A program made the translations under genes and the position numbers. The notes beneath the pieces were generated by a model, which saw nothing but the letters and a program-made list of their open reading frames with translations, made no database searches and had not been told where the DNA came from. A stretch of DNA of 64,000 nucleotides from Natrinema ejinorense (lineage in GTDB: Archaea > Halobacteriota > Halobacteria > Halobacteriales > Natrialbaceae): contig NZ_NXNI01000001.1 in the NCBI RefSeq assembly GCF_002494345.1, positions 3,906,001-3,970,000 on the forward strand, in the 5' to 3' direction. This document shows, piece by piece, positions 15,373 to 24,084 of the stretch; the stretch's first letter is position 1; each line of letters starts with the position of its first letter.

Positions 15373-17243
15373 GGCGCTTCGGCTTCCGCCTCGAGCTCGT
15401 CCGCGTCCGCCTCGATGGGTTCCTGAGCCTGCTCGATCAGCTCCTCGAGCGTCGAGTCGGTTAGCCGATTCTGCAACAGGACGTCGATTGGGAGCGTCGG
15501 CGCGCCGTCGACGAGGTTCTCGAGCAAGACGAGGCGTTCGCGGGCGCGGGACATACCGACGTAGAAGACGCGGCGTTCGTTGTCCGTCAGCACGGGCACG
15601 GGCGAGGTGGTCTTGGTGAACTCCTCGCAGCCGGGGACCGCCTCGGGATCGTCGACGGTGGCAACCATCTGTTCGACGACCTTTTCGGTGAGATCGGTGC
15701 CGACGAACACGTGGTCCGCCTCGCGGCCCTTCGCGGAGTGGATCGTACCGACGCGGACGCGGTCGGTGTCCATTCCCTTGTACTCGCCGATCCCGAAGTA
15801 CGAGCGGACGCTCTTCTTCTGGAAGTTGGTGACTTTCCGGAGCATGTCGGCCGCCGAGGCGGGATCGGGCATGAACGGCGCGTGGTCGACGATGACCTCG
15901 CTGGGGATCATGAGTTGCTCCAGGTCGTCGATGCCGGCCTCCTCCTGGCGCTCGTCGATCTCGTCGAAGAGGGCGTCGCGATCGTTGGTACCGAACGCCG
16001 ACTCCTGGAGCATGTCGGCGAGTCGGCGGGCCTGCAGGCCGGTGACGTCCTCACCCGCGTCGATCGCCTCGACGGCGCGGACGTACTGGGTGAGCCGATC
16101 GGTCCACATCCGCTGGTCAGTCAGCGAGGTAAAGGGGACGCCCTCGGTGATGAACTCATCGATGAACTGGAACATCTGGTAGCGGGCCCGGAACAGCACC
16201 ATGATCGTGCCATCGCCCTCGACGAGCGTGCGCCGAACCATCCGGACGACGTCGAGCATCGAGCCGTTCGTGCGCGCCTCGACGGCACCGCCTTCGGTAC
16301 GTGGCTTGAGGTCCTTGTCCTGGCGGTGATCGATGTGACGGATCTCCTTGTTGACCGCGTTGAGCACGTTCGAGGGCAGCCGATAGGAGTTGGGAAGGAT
16401 GACGTCCTCGTCGACCTCCTCCTCGAGGAGCAATGCGGGGTCGGCACCCTGCCAGGAGTAGACGACCTGGTCGTCGTCGCCGGCGATCAGGACCTGCTCC
16501 ATGTGGGGTTTCCACTCCTCGTAGACGTCGTACTGCAGCGTGGTGATGTCCTGAAACTCGTCGATCACCAGGTAGTCGACGTTCGGCAGCAAGGATCGCT
16601 GTTTGACCCGCTCGAGCATGTCGGCGAAGCCGATCTTGCCGTGTTCGCCCTTGTAGGACCGCCAGGCCCGGATCGTCTCGGGAACGTCGATTCGGTCGTC
16701 GTCGCTGGGCCAGGTCGGGGTGTACTTGTTCCCCTCCTGGGCGTTGGGGTCGATCTCGGGCGGGAGACGGACTTCCTCTTCGTCCCACTGGAAGGGGACG
16801 TCGTACCAGTCCGACACCTCACGGCTGGTCCGCTGGAGCCACTGGCTCGTCGCGATGACCTTGTTGCCGATCGTCGTCGATCGAGCGGTTCGGCGGCCGG
16901 CACCCGAATACTCGTCCTCGTACTCGATGCCGTACTCCTCGCAGAACTCCTCTTTGTCCGACTCGCCGATAACGTCGCTCCGAGAGAGATCGAGCAGCTC
17001 GTAGGCCTTCGCGTGCATCGTACAGACGTTTCCCTGCAGCGCACGCGGGCTCTCGTCGAGCCGGTCTGCGAGACGCTCCCGAACCTCCTGTGCTGCCGCT
17101 CGCGTATACGAGACGACGAGAATATCCCGGAACGTAACGCCCTCCTGCTCGAGAATGTCCTCGACGTGGTCGAGAAGGGCAGTCGTCTTGCCGCTTCCCG
17201 GACCACCGAACAGGCGGGTGACCGTCGTGTCCGTCGTAGTCAT
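15369..17243 (-). CDS. UvrD/Rep-type superfamily 1 DNA helicase
   Basis: A 624-residue SF1A helicase. Motifs: Walker A GGPGSGKT at residues 13-20, motif Ia VVSYTRAAAQEV, Walker B VIDEFQDI, motif III LIAGDDDQVVYSWQGADP, motif IV LPNSYRLP, motif V GTIHSAKGREADHVFV and motif VI FYVGMSRARERL, followed by a low-complexity acidic tail. Complete set suggests an active 3'-5' translocase in DNA repair or restart. It overlaps the M24 paralogue by 4 bases. The start ATG at 17243 fits the family (GGPGSGKT within the first 20 residues). Confidence 0.92.
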   Translation of the reverse strand: MTTTDTTVTRLFGGPGSGKTTALLDHVEDILEQEGVTFRDILVVSYTRAAAQEVRERLADRLDESPRALQGNVCTMHAKAYELLDLSRSDVIGESDKEEFCEEYGIEYEDEYSGAGRRTARSTTIGNKVIATSQWLQRTSREVSDWYDVPFQWDEEEVRLPPEIDPNAQEGNKYTPTWPSDDDRIDVPETIRAWRSYKGEHGKIGFADMLERVKQRSLLPNVDYLVIDEFQDITTLQYDVYEEWKPHMEQVLIAGDDDQVVYSWQGADPALLLEEEVDEDVILPNSYRLPSNVLNAVNKEIRHIDHRQDKDLKPRTEGGAVEARTNGSMLDVVRMVRRTLVEGDGTIMVLFRARYQMFQFIDEFITEGVPFTSLTDQRMWTDRLTQYVRAVEAIDAGEDVTGLQARRLADMLQESAFGTNDRDALFDEIDERQEEAGIDDLEQLMIPSEVIVDHAPFMPDPASAADMLRKVTNFQKKSVRSYFGIGEYKGMDTDRVRVGTIHSAKGREADHVFVGTDLTEKVVEQMVATVDDPEAVPGCEEFTKTTSPVPVLTDNERRVFYVGMSRARERLVLLENLVDGAPTLPIDVLLQNRLTDSTLEELIEQAQEPIEADADELEAEAEAP

Positions 17244-17306
17244 TGTAGCTGTACAGGAGCGCGATACCTATAAGTGACGTGGGTTTTCTTCGACAGGAAC
17301 TGACGC

Positions 17307-17465
17307 TCAGGGATCGCGGGGAGAGCGGGCGTCTCGGACGTCGGCGCCGTCGCGGATCTTGTCCTGACAGTCCGGACACACGCGGGGGTCGTCGACACCG
17401 CGGGGGGTGAAGACGCGGGCGTACGTCTCGGTGACGAACGCGCCGCAGTTCTGGCATTCCGGCAT
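17307..17465 (-). CDS. 52-residue two-CxxC zinc microprotein
   Basis: A short gene with ATG at 17463-17465 and TGA at 17307-17309. The product begins MPECQNCGAFVTETYARVF, then TPRGVDDPRVCPDCQDKIRD. Two CxxC pairs (C4/C7 and C30/C33) make one zinc site. This pattern is common in small conserved haloarchaeal zinc-finger proteins and I recall close relatives annotated as a DUF family, but I cannot give the number with certainty. Standalone, upstream of the helicase on the same strand by about 60 bases. Confidence 0.8.
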   Translation of the reverse strand: MPECQNCGAFVTETYARVFTPRGVDDPRVCPDCQDKIRDGADVRDARSPRDP

Positions 17466-17578
17466 TGGTATTCCCACTGCGATGTGATCGATAAAAGGTT
17501 ATAATCCTGTCGAATTATCGGTGATAAAAATACGGGATAGTTACGCAGCGGCCGCCGTCGCTCGTCGCCACTGGAGGG

Positions 17579-17764
17579 TTACGGCGCCGGCTGCCACCCA
17601 CAGACGGTACAGGAACTCGCGGACGTATCGTGGAGGCCGCCACATTCGGGGCACTGCTTCTTGTTATACTCCTGCTCCCACCCTACTCGTTCGACCGAGT
17701 GACCGCGATCGGACAGGAATTGATCGATGACGTCGTCACCGGCATCAGTGGGTGAGGTTGCCAT
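17579..17764 (-). CDS. 61-residue zinc-finger microprotein
   Basis: ATG at 17762-17764. The product has an acidic helical N-terminus (DDVIDQFLSDRGHSVE), then CPECGGLHDTSASSCTVCGW: four cysteines in two CxxC pairs near the C-terminus form a rubredoxin-like or zinc-ribbon knuckle. A longer open frame upstream is the antisense of ubaA and is not used. Haloarchaeal genomes carry many such single zinc-ribbon proteins whose role is mostly unknown. Confidence 0.75.
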   Translation of the reverse strand: MATSPTDAGDDVIDQFLSDRGHSVERVGWEQEYNKKQCPECGGLHDTSASSCTVCGWQPAP

Positions 17765-17844
17765 AGGTGTGTGAAGGCACACCACGTTATTAAATCGTTG
17801 GGTCGCTGAAGATGCTGCCACCTCCGCGAGACCACACGTTGTTG

Positions 17845-17861
17845 CCCCGCCTACGGCGGGG
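17845..17861. repeat. perfect short hairpin upstream of ubaA
   Basis: CCCCGCC-TAC-GGCGGGG, a 7-base perfect stem with a 3-base loop, in the interval between the divergent zinc-finger gene and ubaA. It could be a 5' RNA structure, a protein site, or the end of an old IS200/IS605-type element, whose haloarchaeal ends have similar GC hairpins; no transposon gene is nearby. Confidence 0.4.
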
Positions 17862-17983
17862 AATATCCACGGTGCCATCGATCGACAGCGAACGCCACAC
17901 ATCCCACGAGTTCGAGCCATCGCTCTCTCGCGGAGACGACCCCGACCCGCGAACTTTTCTCGCTCTCGGCCCAACGGCTCAGT

Positions 17984-18820
17984 ATGAGCGACCTGCGCCT
18001 CGACGCAACGCAACTCGATCGCTACTCGAGACACGTCATCATGGACGAGATCGGTCCGGACGGCCAACAGCGGTTGCTCGAGAGCGCCGTCCTGGTCGTC
18101 GGCGCGGGCGGCCTCGGCTCGCCGGCGATCCAGTATCTCGCCGCCGCGGGGGTCGGCCGGCTGGGGATCGTCGACGACGACGTCGTCGAGCGCTCGAACC
18201 TGCAACGACAGATCGTCCACGGCGACGCCGACGTCGGCCGACCGAAAGTCGAGAGCGCCGCCGACTACGTGACGGCACTGAACCCCGACATCGACGTCGA
18301 GACCCACGAGATCCGCGTTACCGCCGACACGGTCGACGACCTCGTCGCGGAGTACGACGTCGTCCTGGACGCCAGCGACAACTTCGCGACCCGCTACCTG
18401 CTCAACGACCACTGCGTCCTCACTGAGACGCCGCTGTTCCACGGCGCGATCTACCGCTTCGAGGGCCAGATCACCTCCTTCACGAACGAGCGCGGCGGCG
18501 ACGAGCGGCGACCGTGCTACCGGTGTCTCTTCCCCGAAGCCCCCGAACCCGGCACCGTCCCCGACTGTGCCACAACGGGCGTCCTCGGCGTCCTCCCCGG
18601 CACCGTCGGCTGCATCCAGGCCACGGAGGTCGTCAAGTACCTGCTCGGGAAGGGCGATCTCCTCGAGGGTCGCCTCCTGCTGTACGACGCGATGGGCATG
18701 AGTTTCGAGGAAGTGCCGGTCCAGCCGAACCCGGCGTGTCCGGTCTGTGGCGACGACCCCGAGATCGAGTCCGTCTCGGACGTGGCCTACGAGGGGACCT
18801 GCGAAATTTCGGCCGACTGA
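17984..18820 (+). CDS. ubaA: E1-like SAMP-activating enzyme (MoeB/ThiF/UbaA family)
   Basis: A 278-residue adenylating enzyme that activates ubiquitin-like SAMP proteins for protein conjugation, tRNA thiolation and molybdopterin synthesis (established for Haloferax UbaA). Visible: nucleotide-binding VVGAGGLGSPAIQYLAAAG near residues 37-55, Arg finger region DDDVVERSNLQRQIVH, Asp switch DASDNFATRY, candidate catalytic Cys195 in PDCATTGVLG, and zinc pairs CYRC (about residues 177-180) and CPVC (about 252-255). Length matches single-domain UbaA without a rhodanese extension. The gene is alone on its strand. Confidence 0.92.
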   Translation: MSDLRLDATQLDRYSRHVIMDEIGPDGQQRLLESAVLVVGAGGLGSPAIQYLAAAGVGRLGIVDDDVVERSNLQRQIVHGDADVGRPKVESAADYVTALNPDIDVETHEIRVTADTVDDLVAEYDVVLDASDNFATRYLLNDHCVLTETPLFHGAIYRFEGQITSFTNERGGDERRPCYRCLFPEAPEPGTVPDCATTGVLGVLPGTVGCIQATEVVKYLLGKGDLLEGRLLLYDAMGMSFEEVPVQPNPACPVCGDDPEIESVSDVAYEGTCEISAD

Positions 18821-18833
18821 GCGGCGGGTCGCT

Positions 18834-19733
18834 CTACGTGCCGACGTACCGACGCCTGTGGGCGAGGTAGACCGCCGCCGAGACCCAGAGCGCGACGACG
18901 AACCCGTACACGCCGTCCCCCGACGGGTTCGCCGACTCCAGCACCGTCGCGAGCAGGTAGACGACGACGTAGGCGGCCAGCGGCACGCCGACGTACGTCC
19001 AGTAGTTGGGATTCCACTCGCGTCCCGTCTCGCGGAGGGTGACCGCGTCCTCGAAGAGCGCGACGGCCACGAAGACGGCGAACGGGATCAGCACGAGCAA
19101 CGCCAGCGCCGAGAGAACGAACACGGCACCGTTCTCGGGACCGACGGCGAACACGGAGAGCAGGACCGCCGGCGCGAAGACGAGGTACGCGGCGACCCAC
19201 CGCCACCAGCCGGAGACGTCGCCGTCCGCATCGGAATCCGCCCGGGAACGGGCCCTGTCTCGAGTCCGATCGACTCGCGTGACCAGCCAGTCGCCGACGG
19301 CCGCGCCGACGCCGCCGCCGAGCCCGAAGAGCGCGACGAGAAACGGGACGACGATCGGGAGCGCGACGGCAGCGACCGCCCTCTGCCAGCCCGAAAGCGT
19401 CCACGCGAGTTCGGCCGTGTAAGCGATCTCCCAGCCGATCGCCGGCGCGGAGCCGACGGCGCCGGCGACCACACCAGCCCGGCGGCTCACGGACGGTCGT
19501 TTGCCGTATCGAACGGCCTCGAGCAGACCGATGTCCCCGTCCTCGGCCGAGCGGTCGGCGTAGTGGAGGCCAGCGAGCAAGCCGGCGACGACGACGGCTT
19601 CGCCCGAAAACGACATCGGCGCGGACTCCCACGAGAGGGCGACGGTGAACGGAATCGACGCGAGACCGAGGAGGACCGCCGTTCGGAACCGCTCGTCGGA
19701 CAGGTCCGCGAGGGTGTTGCGAAGCGGGGGCAT
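18834..19733 (-). CDS. multi-pass membrane protein, hypothetical
   Basis: A 299-residue membrane protein. The N-terminal 60 residues include FRTAVLLGLASIPFTVALSW and a GEAVVVAGLLAGLHYADR helix pattern seen in haloarchaeal DUF5518-like proteins; further helices fall at about 85-112, 118-150, 180-230 and 245-290, giving perhaps seven. A charged Asp/Arg-rich loop (RTRDRARSRADSDADGD) separates the halves. Function unknown. It is convergent with ubaA, 14 bases apart. Confidence 0.65.
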   Translation of the reverse strand: MPPLRNTLADLSDERFRTAVLLGLASIPFTVALSWESAPMSFSGEAVVVAGLLAGLHYADRSAEDGDIGLLEAVRYGKRPSVSRRAGVVAGAVGSAPAIGWEIAYTAELAWTLSGWQRAVAAVALPIVVPFLVALFGLGGGVGAAVGDWLVTRVDRTRDRARSRADSDADGDVSGWWRWVAAYLVFAPAVLLSVFAVGPENGAVFVLSALALLVLIPFAVFVAVALFEDAVTLRETGREWNPNYWTYVGVPLAAYVVVYLLATVLESANPSGDGVYGFVVALWVSAAVYLAHRRRYVGT

Positions 19734-19826
19734 TGTAGTTAGCCGACTGTCAGATACAGCGACTATTCAAAGTACTCCTCGAGTCGACGCGCGATCCGGG
19801 CCCAGGGGCGGGAACCGGCTTCGCCG

Positions 19827-20798
19827 TCACCCGCTCGAGACGGTGCGTCCGAGCCTCGAGCGAACGACGGCGGGCAGTCGCACCGCGCCGGCGACGGCGA
19901 GACAGGAAGCGAACGCGGTGGTCCCCAGTTTGCCACCCGCCCCGGAGAGGGACGGCGCGACCGCGAGATAGACGAGGCCACAGAGGCAGCCGGCGGCGGC
20001 GACCTGGACCGTGGTCGCCAGTCGCTCGTCGCCCGACATTCCGACGAACGAAGCACAGAACGCGACCGCGGCCAGCGTCGACCCGAGTGCCGGGAAAAGC
20101 GGGGGGAGCGCGACGCCGGCGACGAGTCCGATCACGGCGGAGGCGACGACGGAACTGGCCCCGCCGTGGGTCCGAAGCGCGACGGTCGCGACCGCCGCGA
20201 CGCCGGCGACGGCGACCACCGGCAGGGCGAGTCGCGGCTCGAGCGCGCTGGCGGCGGCGTAGTCGACGTCGAGCAAGGCGACCGTCACGATGCAGCCAAA
20301 GAGCGCGATCGTCCCGTACTTACCACCGAAGCCGTCGAACGAGCCGGCCGTCGCGACGAACGCGAGGCCGGCGATCACCCCGGCGATCGCGACCCCCTCG
20401 AGCGACGGGAACACGGCCGGCGAGGCCATCCCGACGAACGTCCCGCAGTAGGCCGGGCCGTCGATTCGGGGGAGCCAGATGCCGACGAGCAAACCGACGG
20501 CGGCGGCGGCCAGGACCGGGCCGAGGCCGGCGTGAACGCTCAGGGCGTCGGTGACGACTGCCGCGACTGCGACCGCGACCGCGTCGACGGCGTCGTCTCG
20601 TGTGAGTCCACTCCTGTCGAGCCTCGAGAGCTGCCGTCGCTCCGTCGCGGCGACGACGGTTCCGGTGAGCCCGACACCGAGCGGGATGCCAACCGCACCG
20701 ACGTGGAGTTCGGGCGGCGCACGGACGGCACCGAGGAACAACGTGGCCGGCGTCACCAGCAACGCGAGGTAGCCGATGACTCGAATCGAACCGTACAC
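19827..20798 (-). CDS. multi-pass membrane protein with internal duplication
   Basis: A 323-residue, extremely hydrophobic protein with about nine to ten helices. Two halves share a pattern: AYCGTFVGMASPAVFP...GFGGKYGTIALFGC in the first and AFCASFVGMSGDERLA...GAGGKLGTTAFASC in the second. This indicates an internal repeat, as in many small transporters and channels with inverted or parallel topology. Family not recognised; transport or lipid-flipping roles are guesses. The gene stands alone on the minus strand. Confidence 0.65.
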   Translation of the reverse strand: MYGSIRVIGYLALLVTPATLFLGAVRAPPELHVGAVGIPLGVGLTGTVVAATERRQLSRLDRSGLTRDDAVDAVAVAVAAVVTDALSVHAGLGPVLAAAAVGLLVGIWLPRIDGPAYCGTFVGMASPAVFPSLEGVAIAGVIAGLAFVATAGSFDGFGGKYGTIALFGCIVTVALLDVDYAAASALEPRLALPVVAVAGVAAVATVALRTHGGASSVVASAVIGLVAGVALPPLFPALGSTLAAVAFCASFVGMSGDERLATTVQVAAAGCLCGLVYLAVAPSLSGAGGKLGTTAFASCLAVAGAVRLPAVVRSRLGRTVSSG

Positions 20799-20902
20799 AT
20801 CCGAACTCTCCCAAGGGAATCCGAGAGGGTTACGGTTCGGAGAACCTAGCGCCGGCTGTCAGATCGCGGGCGTGACAGGTCGACGGGCCGACACTCGAGG
20901 CC

Positions 20903-21688
20903 CTAGCTCCGTAACAGCCCGCCGTCGATGGGCACCTCTGTGCCGTTGACGAAACTCGCCCGCGGGCTCGAGAGGAAGGCGACGACGTCGCCGAGTTCTC
21001 GGGGGTCGCCGATGCGATCCATCGGGATTTCGCTCGCCATCGCCGTCAGCCCGTCCTCGTAGTCGTCGTAGGTCCCACGCTCGACGCCAGCCTCGATGAG
21101 TTCCTCGATCCGGGGCGTTTCGATCGTCCCTGGCAGGACCGCGTTGGCCCGGATGTCGGGTGCGAACTCCCGAGACACCGTCTTGACGAGCCCGATCACG
21201 CCCCGCCGCACCGAGTTCGAGAGCAGCAAGCCGTCCGCGACCTCCCGGACCGTTCGAGAGGTGATGCAGGTGATCGTTCCGTACTCGGACTCCAGTAAGT
21301 GCTCGTGGGCCGCCTCGATCGTCCAGACGACGCTCATCACCAGCAGGTCGTAGGCCTGGTACCAGTCCTGCTCGTCGGTCTCGAGAAACGTCGTACTCGG
21401 CGGTCCTCCCGAGGAGGTGACGACGTGATCGAGGCCGCCGAACGCCTCAACCGTCTCGCGAACGAGCCCCGACACGTCGTCGGGATCGGTGAGATCAGCC
21501 TGGACGGCCAGAACGTCGCCCGTCGCCGTCCCCGCGAGCTCCTCGCGGGCCGCCTCGAGACGCGTCTCGTCCCGACCACAGATCGCGACGTTTGCGCCCT
21601 CCTCGGCGAGTGCCCGTGCGCTCGCGAATCCGAGGCCGCTCGAGGCGGCGGTCACCAGTGCGCTGTTGCCGTCGAGTTCGAAGTCCAT
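20903..21688 (-). CDS. SDR-family protein lacking the canonical Tyr/Lys pair
   Basis: A 261-residue Rossmann protein of the short-chain dehydrogenase family. The start at 21688 (MDFELDG) is preferred over 21715 since the fold begins at ALVTAASSGLGFASARALAE. Cofactor motifs are normal (TAASSGLG; ADLTDP). In the active-site helix, where SDRs have YxxxK, alignment to the following GL(T/V) segment gives SNSVRRGVIGLVKTVSRE: Ser replaces Tyr and Arg replaces Lys. It belongs to the divergent SDR subgroup with an SNxxR-type motif, seen also in bacteria. A reductase role with altered chemistry is possible; the substrate is unknown. Confidence 0.8.
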   Translation of the reverse strand: MDFELDGNSALVTAASSGLGFASARALAEEGANVAICGRDETRLEAAREELAGTATGDVLAVQADLTDPDDVSGLVRETVEAFGGLDHVVTSSGGPPSTTFLETDEQDWYQAYDLLVMSVVWTIEAAHEHLLESEYGTITCITSRTVREVADGLLLSNSVRRGVIGLVKTVSREFAPDIRANAVLPGTIETPRIEELIEAGVERGTYDDYEDGLTAMASEIPMDRIGDPRELGDVVAFLSSPRASFVNGTEVPIDGGLLRS

Positions 21689-21740
21689 ACCGGCATCGAT
21701 GGCGGCGGCGTACAAATCTCTCTGGGAACCGGTATCGAAC

Positions 21741-22199
21741 TCACTCCTGGTGCCGAACGCGAACCATCCCCTCCGACGTGACCCCGACGATCAGCGGGGT
21801 CGACACCTGCCGGCCGGTGACGGCCGCCCCCGCGGCGTCGCTGACGATCTTCATCAGGTCCGGCGCGGTGTGATCGACCTTGACGCCGGCCTCGTCGCAG
21901 GCCTCGTATACCATCTGTGGAACGTCGTAGAGATCGGTTTCGGCCGGGACGCGAACCCGAACTGGTGCACGAAGCGCTTCGGCGAACGCGACCGTCTCGC
22001 GGGCTTTCGCGACGTTCTCGCGGGCACTCGATTCGATCGAGGAGACGTTCGCCCGCGAGGTTCCCAGCGCCGCGGCGATATCCGCCTGTGAGATGTCGCG
22101 TTCGCGCAGTGCGAGCACCTGTGCCTGCCGGTAGGTCAACACGCTCGTCTCGGGATCGAACCCGATCTCCGCGAGGAGTTCCTCGATGTCGTCGATCAC
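21741..22199 (-). CDS. Tfx-family DNA-binding protein
   Basis: A 152-residue archaeal regulator. Residues about 20-70 form a sigma-like helix-turn-helix (TYRQAQVLALRERDISQADI, then AALGTSRANVSSIESSARENV), as in the Methanothermobacter Tfx family. The C-terminal part (VRVRVPAETDLYDVPQMVYE, GAAVTGRQVSTPLIVGV) is the family's conserved ligand or pairing region. It is the gene immediately upstream of the SDR gene on the same strand, about 50 bases away, and may share its transcript. Target genes are not visible; Tfx proteins have been linked to molybdenum/formate metabolism in a methanogen. Confidence 0.85.
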   Translation of the reverse strand: MIDDIEELLAEIGFDPETSVLTYRQAQVLALRERDISQADIAAALGTSRANVSSIESSARENVAKARETVAFAEALRAPVRVRVPAETDLYDVPQMVYEACDEAGVKVDHTAPDLMKIVSDAAGAAVTGRQVSTPLIVGVTSEGMVRVRHQE

Positions 22200-22415
22200 G
22201 GCGACTCGCCTCGCTTGCGGTTACAGGCTCGCGTCTGCATACGACCATCTAGCCGTCGGCGGGATCAAAGCTTCCACGGTCCCGGCACCGCCGCTATCGG
22301 AGCCCCTGACAGTCTGTGCACACCTGATCGCACGACTGCGTTGCGATCAGCGCGTCAATCGTTTCAGGGGTACCTATAGTAACCCGGTCGAGGGCGATTG
22401 CTCGAGTGACGGCGC

Positions 22416-23408
22416 TCAGTACTCGAGTTCCCAGCGCTCCCCGTCGGTCGCGGCCAGTTCGTCCGACACGCCGTCGGCGAGGCGATACTCGGTGTCCTCG
22501 CGGACGACGGTGCCCGCCCGCTCGAGGTGTTCCAGGTGCGCGTAGGACTCGCCGGGACCGTGGAGGATGTGGATGCCCTCCAGGTCGCCGAACAGGTCGG
22601 CGCTGACCGTCCAGGTGTCGCAGGGCCCCTTCCGATCGAGGGCGTCGAGGACTCGCCAGGAGCGCTCCTCGTGGTGGTCGATGATGTGCCTGGCGCGATC
22701 GGCGGGGTCGTCGATCGGATCGCGATGGCCCGGCCACGCGCGGTCGTAGTCGGCGTCGACGATCCCCTGGAGCGCGCGGAGGTACTTCGCGAGTGGCTGC
22801 TCGACGCGAACGTCGGCCCCGCCGACGTTGGGCGTGTAGACGGGCAGCAACGCGTCCCCGGAGAAAACCGCCCGCCCGCCGTCGAGGTCCGCCTCGAACA
22901 TGCTGAGGCCGGCGGCGTGGCCGGACGTGTGGACGACCTCGAGTTCGGTGTCGTCGAACGAGAAGGTATCGCCGTCCTCGAACGCCGTCACGGTCGGCGT
23001 CTCGACCGTCGTCTCGCCGTCGGCCATGTGCTCGAGCAGGACCTCCTGCTTCGGCTCGGGCATCCCCCACTCCGCGAAGTATCGCTTCTGTCGATCGTAC
23101 ATCTCGTCCCAGGCGTCTTCGTCGCCCTCCACGAGCGCCGCGTCGTCGGCGTGGACGTACACCTCGGCACCGCTCTCGGCCTGAATCTCGCCGGCCAGTC
23201 CACAGTGATCGTGGTGCCAGTGGGTGAGGAAGATCCGGTCGACGTCGTCGAAGCCGAGTCGGCGGTCGGCGAGGGCGGCCTCGAGTTGCTCTCGCGTCGT
23301 CGCCATCCAGTCGCCGGTATCGATCAGTACCGTCTCCGAACCGTCCGAAAAGAGGTAGGCGTTGTTGTCCCCCTCGAACGCCGAGTTCGACAGCGAAATG
23401 CGTTCCAT
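22416..23408 (-). CDS. metallo-beta-lactamase-fold hydrolase
   Basis: A 330-residue MBL-superfamily hydrolase. The metal motif THWHHDH lies at residues 62-68 (H63, H65, D67, H68), followed downstream by HTSGHAAG, GDALLP and a late PGHRDPIDDP histidine. Extra C-terminal sequence (about residues 235-330) carries a winged-helix-like segment (LHGPGESYAHLEHLERAG) as in LACTB2/glyoxalase-like haloarchaeal members. Typical substrates in the family are thioesters, phosphodiesters or RNA; none is indicated. Transcribed in the same direction as the upstream TRAM protein with about 200 bases between. Confidence 0.85.
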   Translation of the reverse strand: MERISLSNSAFEGDNNAYLFSDGSETVLIDTGDWMATTREQLEAALADRRLGFDDVDRIFLTHWHHDHCGLAGEIQAESGAEVYVHADDAALVEGDEDAWDEMYDRQKRYFAEWGMPEPKQEVLLEHMADGETTVETPTVTAFEDGDTFSFDDTELEVVHTSGHAAGLSMFEADLDGGRAVFSGDALLPVYTPNVGGADVRVEQPLAKYLRALQGIVDADYDRAWPGHRDPIDDPADRARHIIDHHEERSWRVLDALDRKGPCDTWTVSADLFGDLEGIHILHGPGESYAHLEHLERAGTVVREDTEYRLADGVSDELAATDGERWELEY

Positions 23409-23607
23409 GAGGATCGATCCAACAGGAATCGAGAAAACGTTATGTGAAGCGGAACGTCGCGAACGGATGACCGCGGCCCGATCGTGCCCACCATACGTCG
23501 CCGTTCGTGCGACTGCGACGCGGCCGACGGGGCGATCTCACTGCATGGGTGACAGCGCGAACCCGACGAAGAAACCGGCTGCGCGAACTGTCCACTCGAG
23601 GGCGTCT

Positions 23608-24084
23608 TTACGAGCCCCAGAAGTTGTCACGGCTCCCGAGCCGCTCACGTTCGGGGCCGCCGTCGCCGTCGTCCGCATCGGTTTCGTCAGCGGCGACGTC
23701 GCCGTCCGTCCCGTCCGTTTCGTCCGTGTCCTCGGTCTCGCCGTCGGGAGTCATCGGCAGGAGTTCCAGTTCCTCGGCACGGGCGTGATTGCTGTGGACC
23801 CGTGTAATCTCGACTCGTGCACGAGCCTCCGGCAGGACGCCGTCGACCATGACGATAAACCCGTCGTCGGTTCGGCCGACACCGGCACCGCTTTCGTGCA
23901 TGTCGACGACGTCGATGACGACCTCTTCACCCGGCTTGACCGGCTGTGTCTTGAGGTCTTCGATCGGCTGGTTGTAGTGGTTACACCACTCCTTGCCACC
24001 CCGGTCACCGTAGTGTTGACATCCCATTCCCGAGATCCGTTCCGAGAAGATCGGGCAGTCATCTGCGAGTGGACAGTCTGCCAT
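23608..24084 (-). CDS. TRAM-domain protein with N-terminal cysteine cluster
   Basis: A 158-residue protein. The start at 24084 begins MADCPLADDCPIF. Residues 4-40 hold four cysteines (C4, C10, C23-region, C34-region) likely binding zinc. Residues about 50-105 form a TRAM domain (PVKPGEEVVIDVVDMHESGA, then GFIVMVDGVLPEARARVEITRV), an OB-fold RNA-binding module found in TrmA, MiaB and archaeal cold-response proteins. The C-terminus is a Thr/Asp/Glu low-complexity tail. In archaea single TRAM proteins act as RNA chaperones; here the cysteine cluster is an unusual addition but recurs in haloarchaeal relatives. Divergent from etfB. Confidence 0.82.
   Translation of the reverse strand: MADCPLADDCPIFSERISGMGCQHYGDRGGKEWCNHYNQPIEDLKTQPVKPGEEVVIDVVDMHESGAGVGRTDDGFIVMVDGVLPEARARVEITRVHSNHARAEELELLPMTPDGETEDTDETDGTDGDVAADETDADDGDGGPERERLGSRDNFWGS

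Noticed and set aside
17845-17861. GC hairpin before ubaA as the end of an IS200/IS605 (TnpB) element
   Set aside because: Only a short hairpin matches the idea; there is no TnpA/TnpB gene or second end near it.
22200-22415. Possible small gene or RNA between the Tfx gene and the MBL hydrolase
   Set aside because: No start with a TATA-like box, no protein-like frame and no stable hairpin was found; probably the promoter region and 3' end of neighbours.
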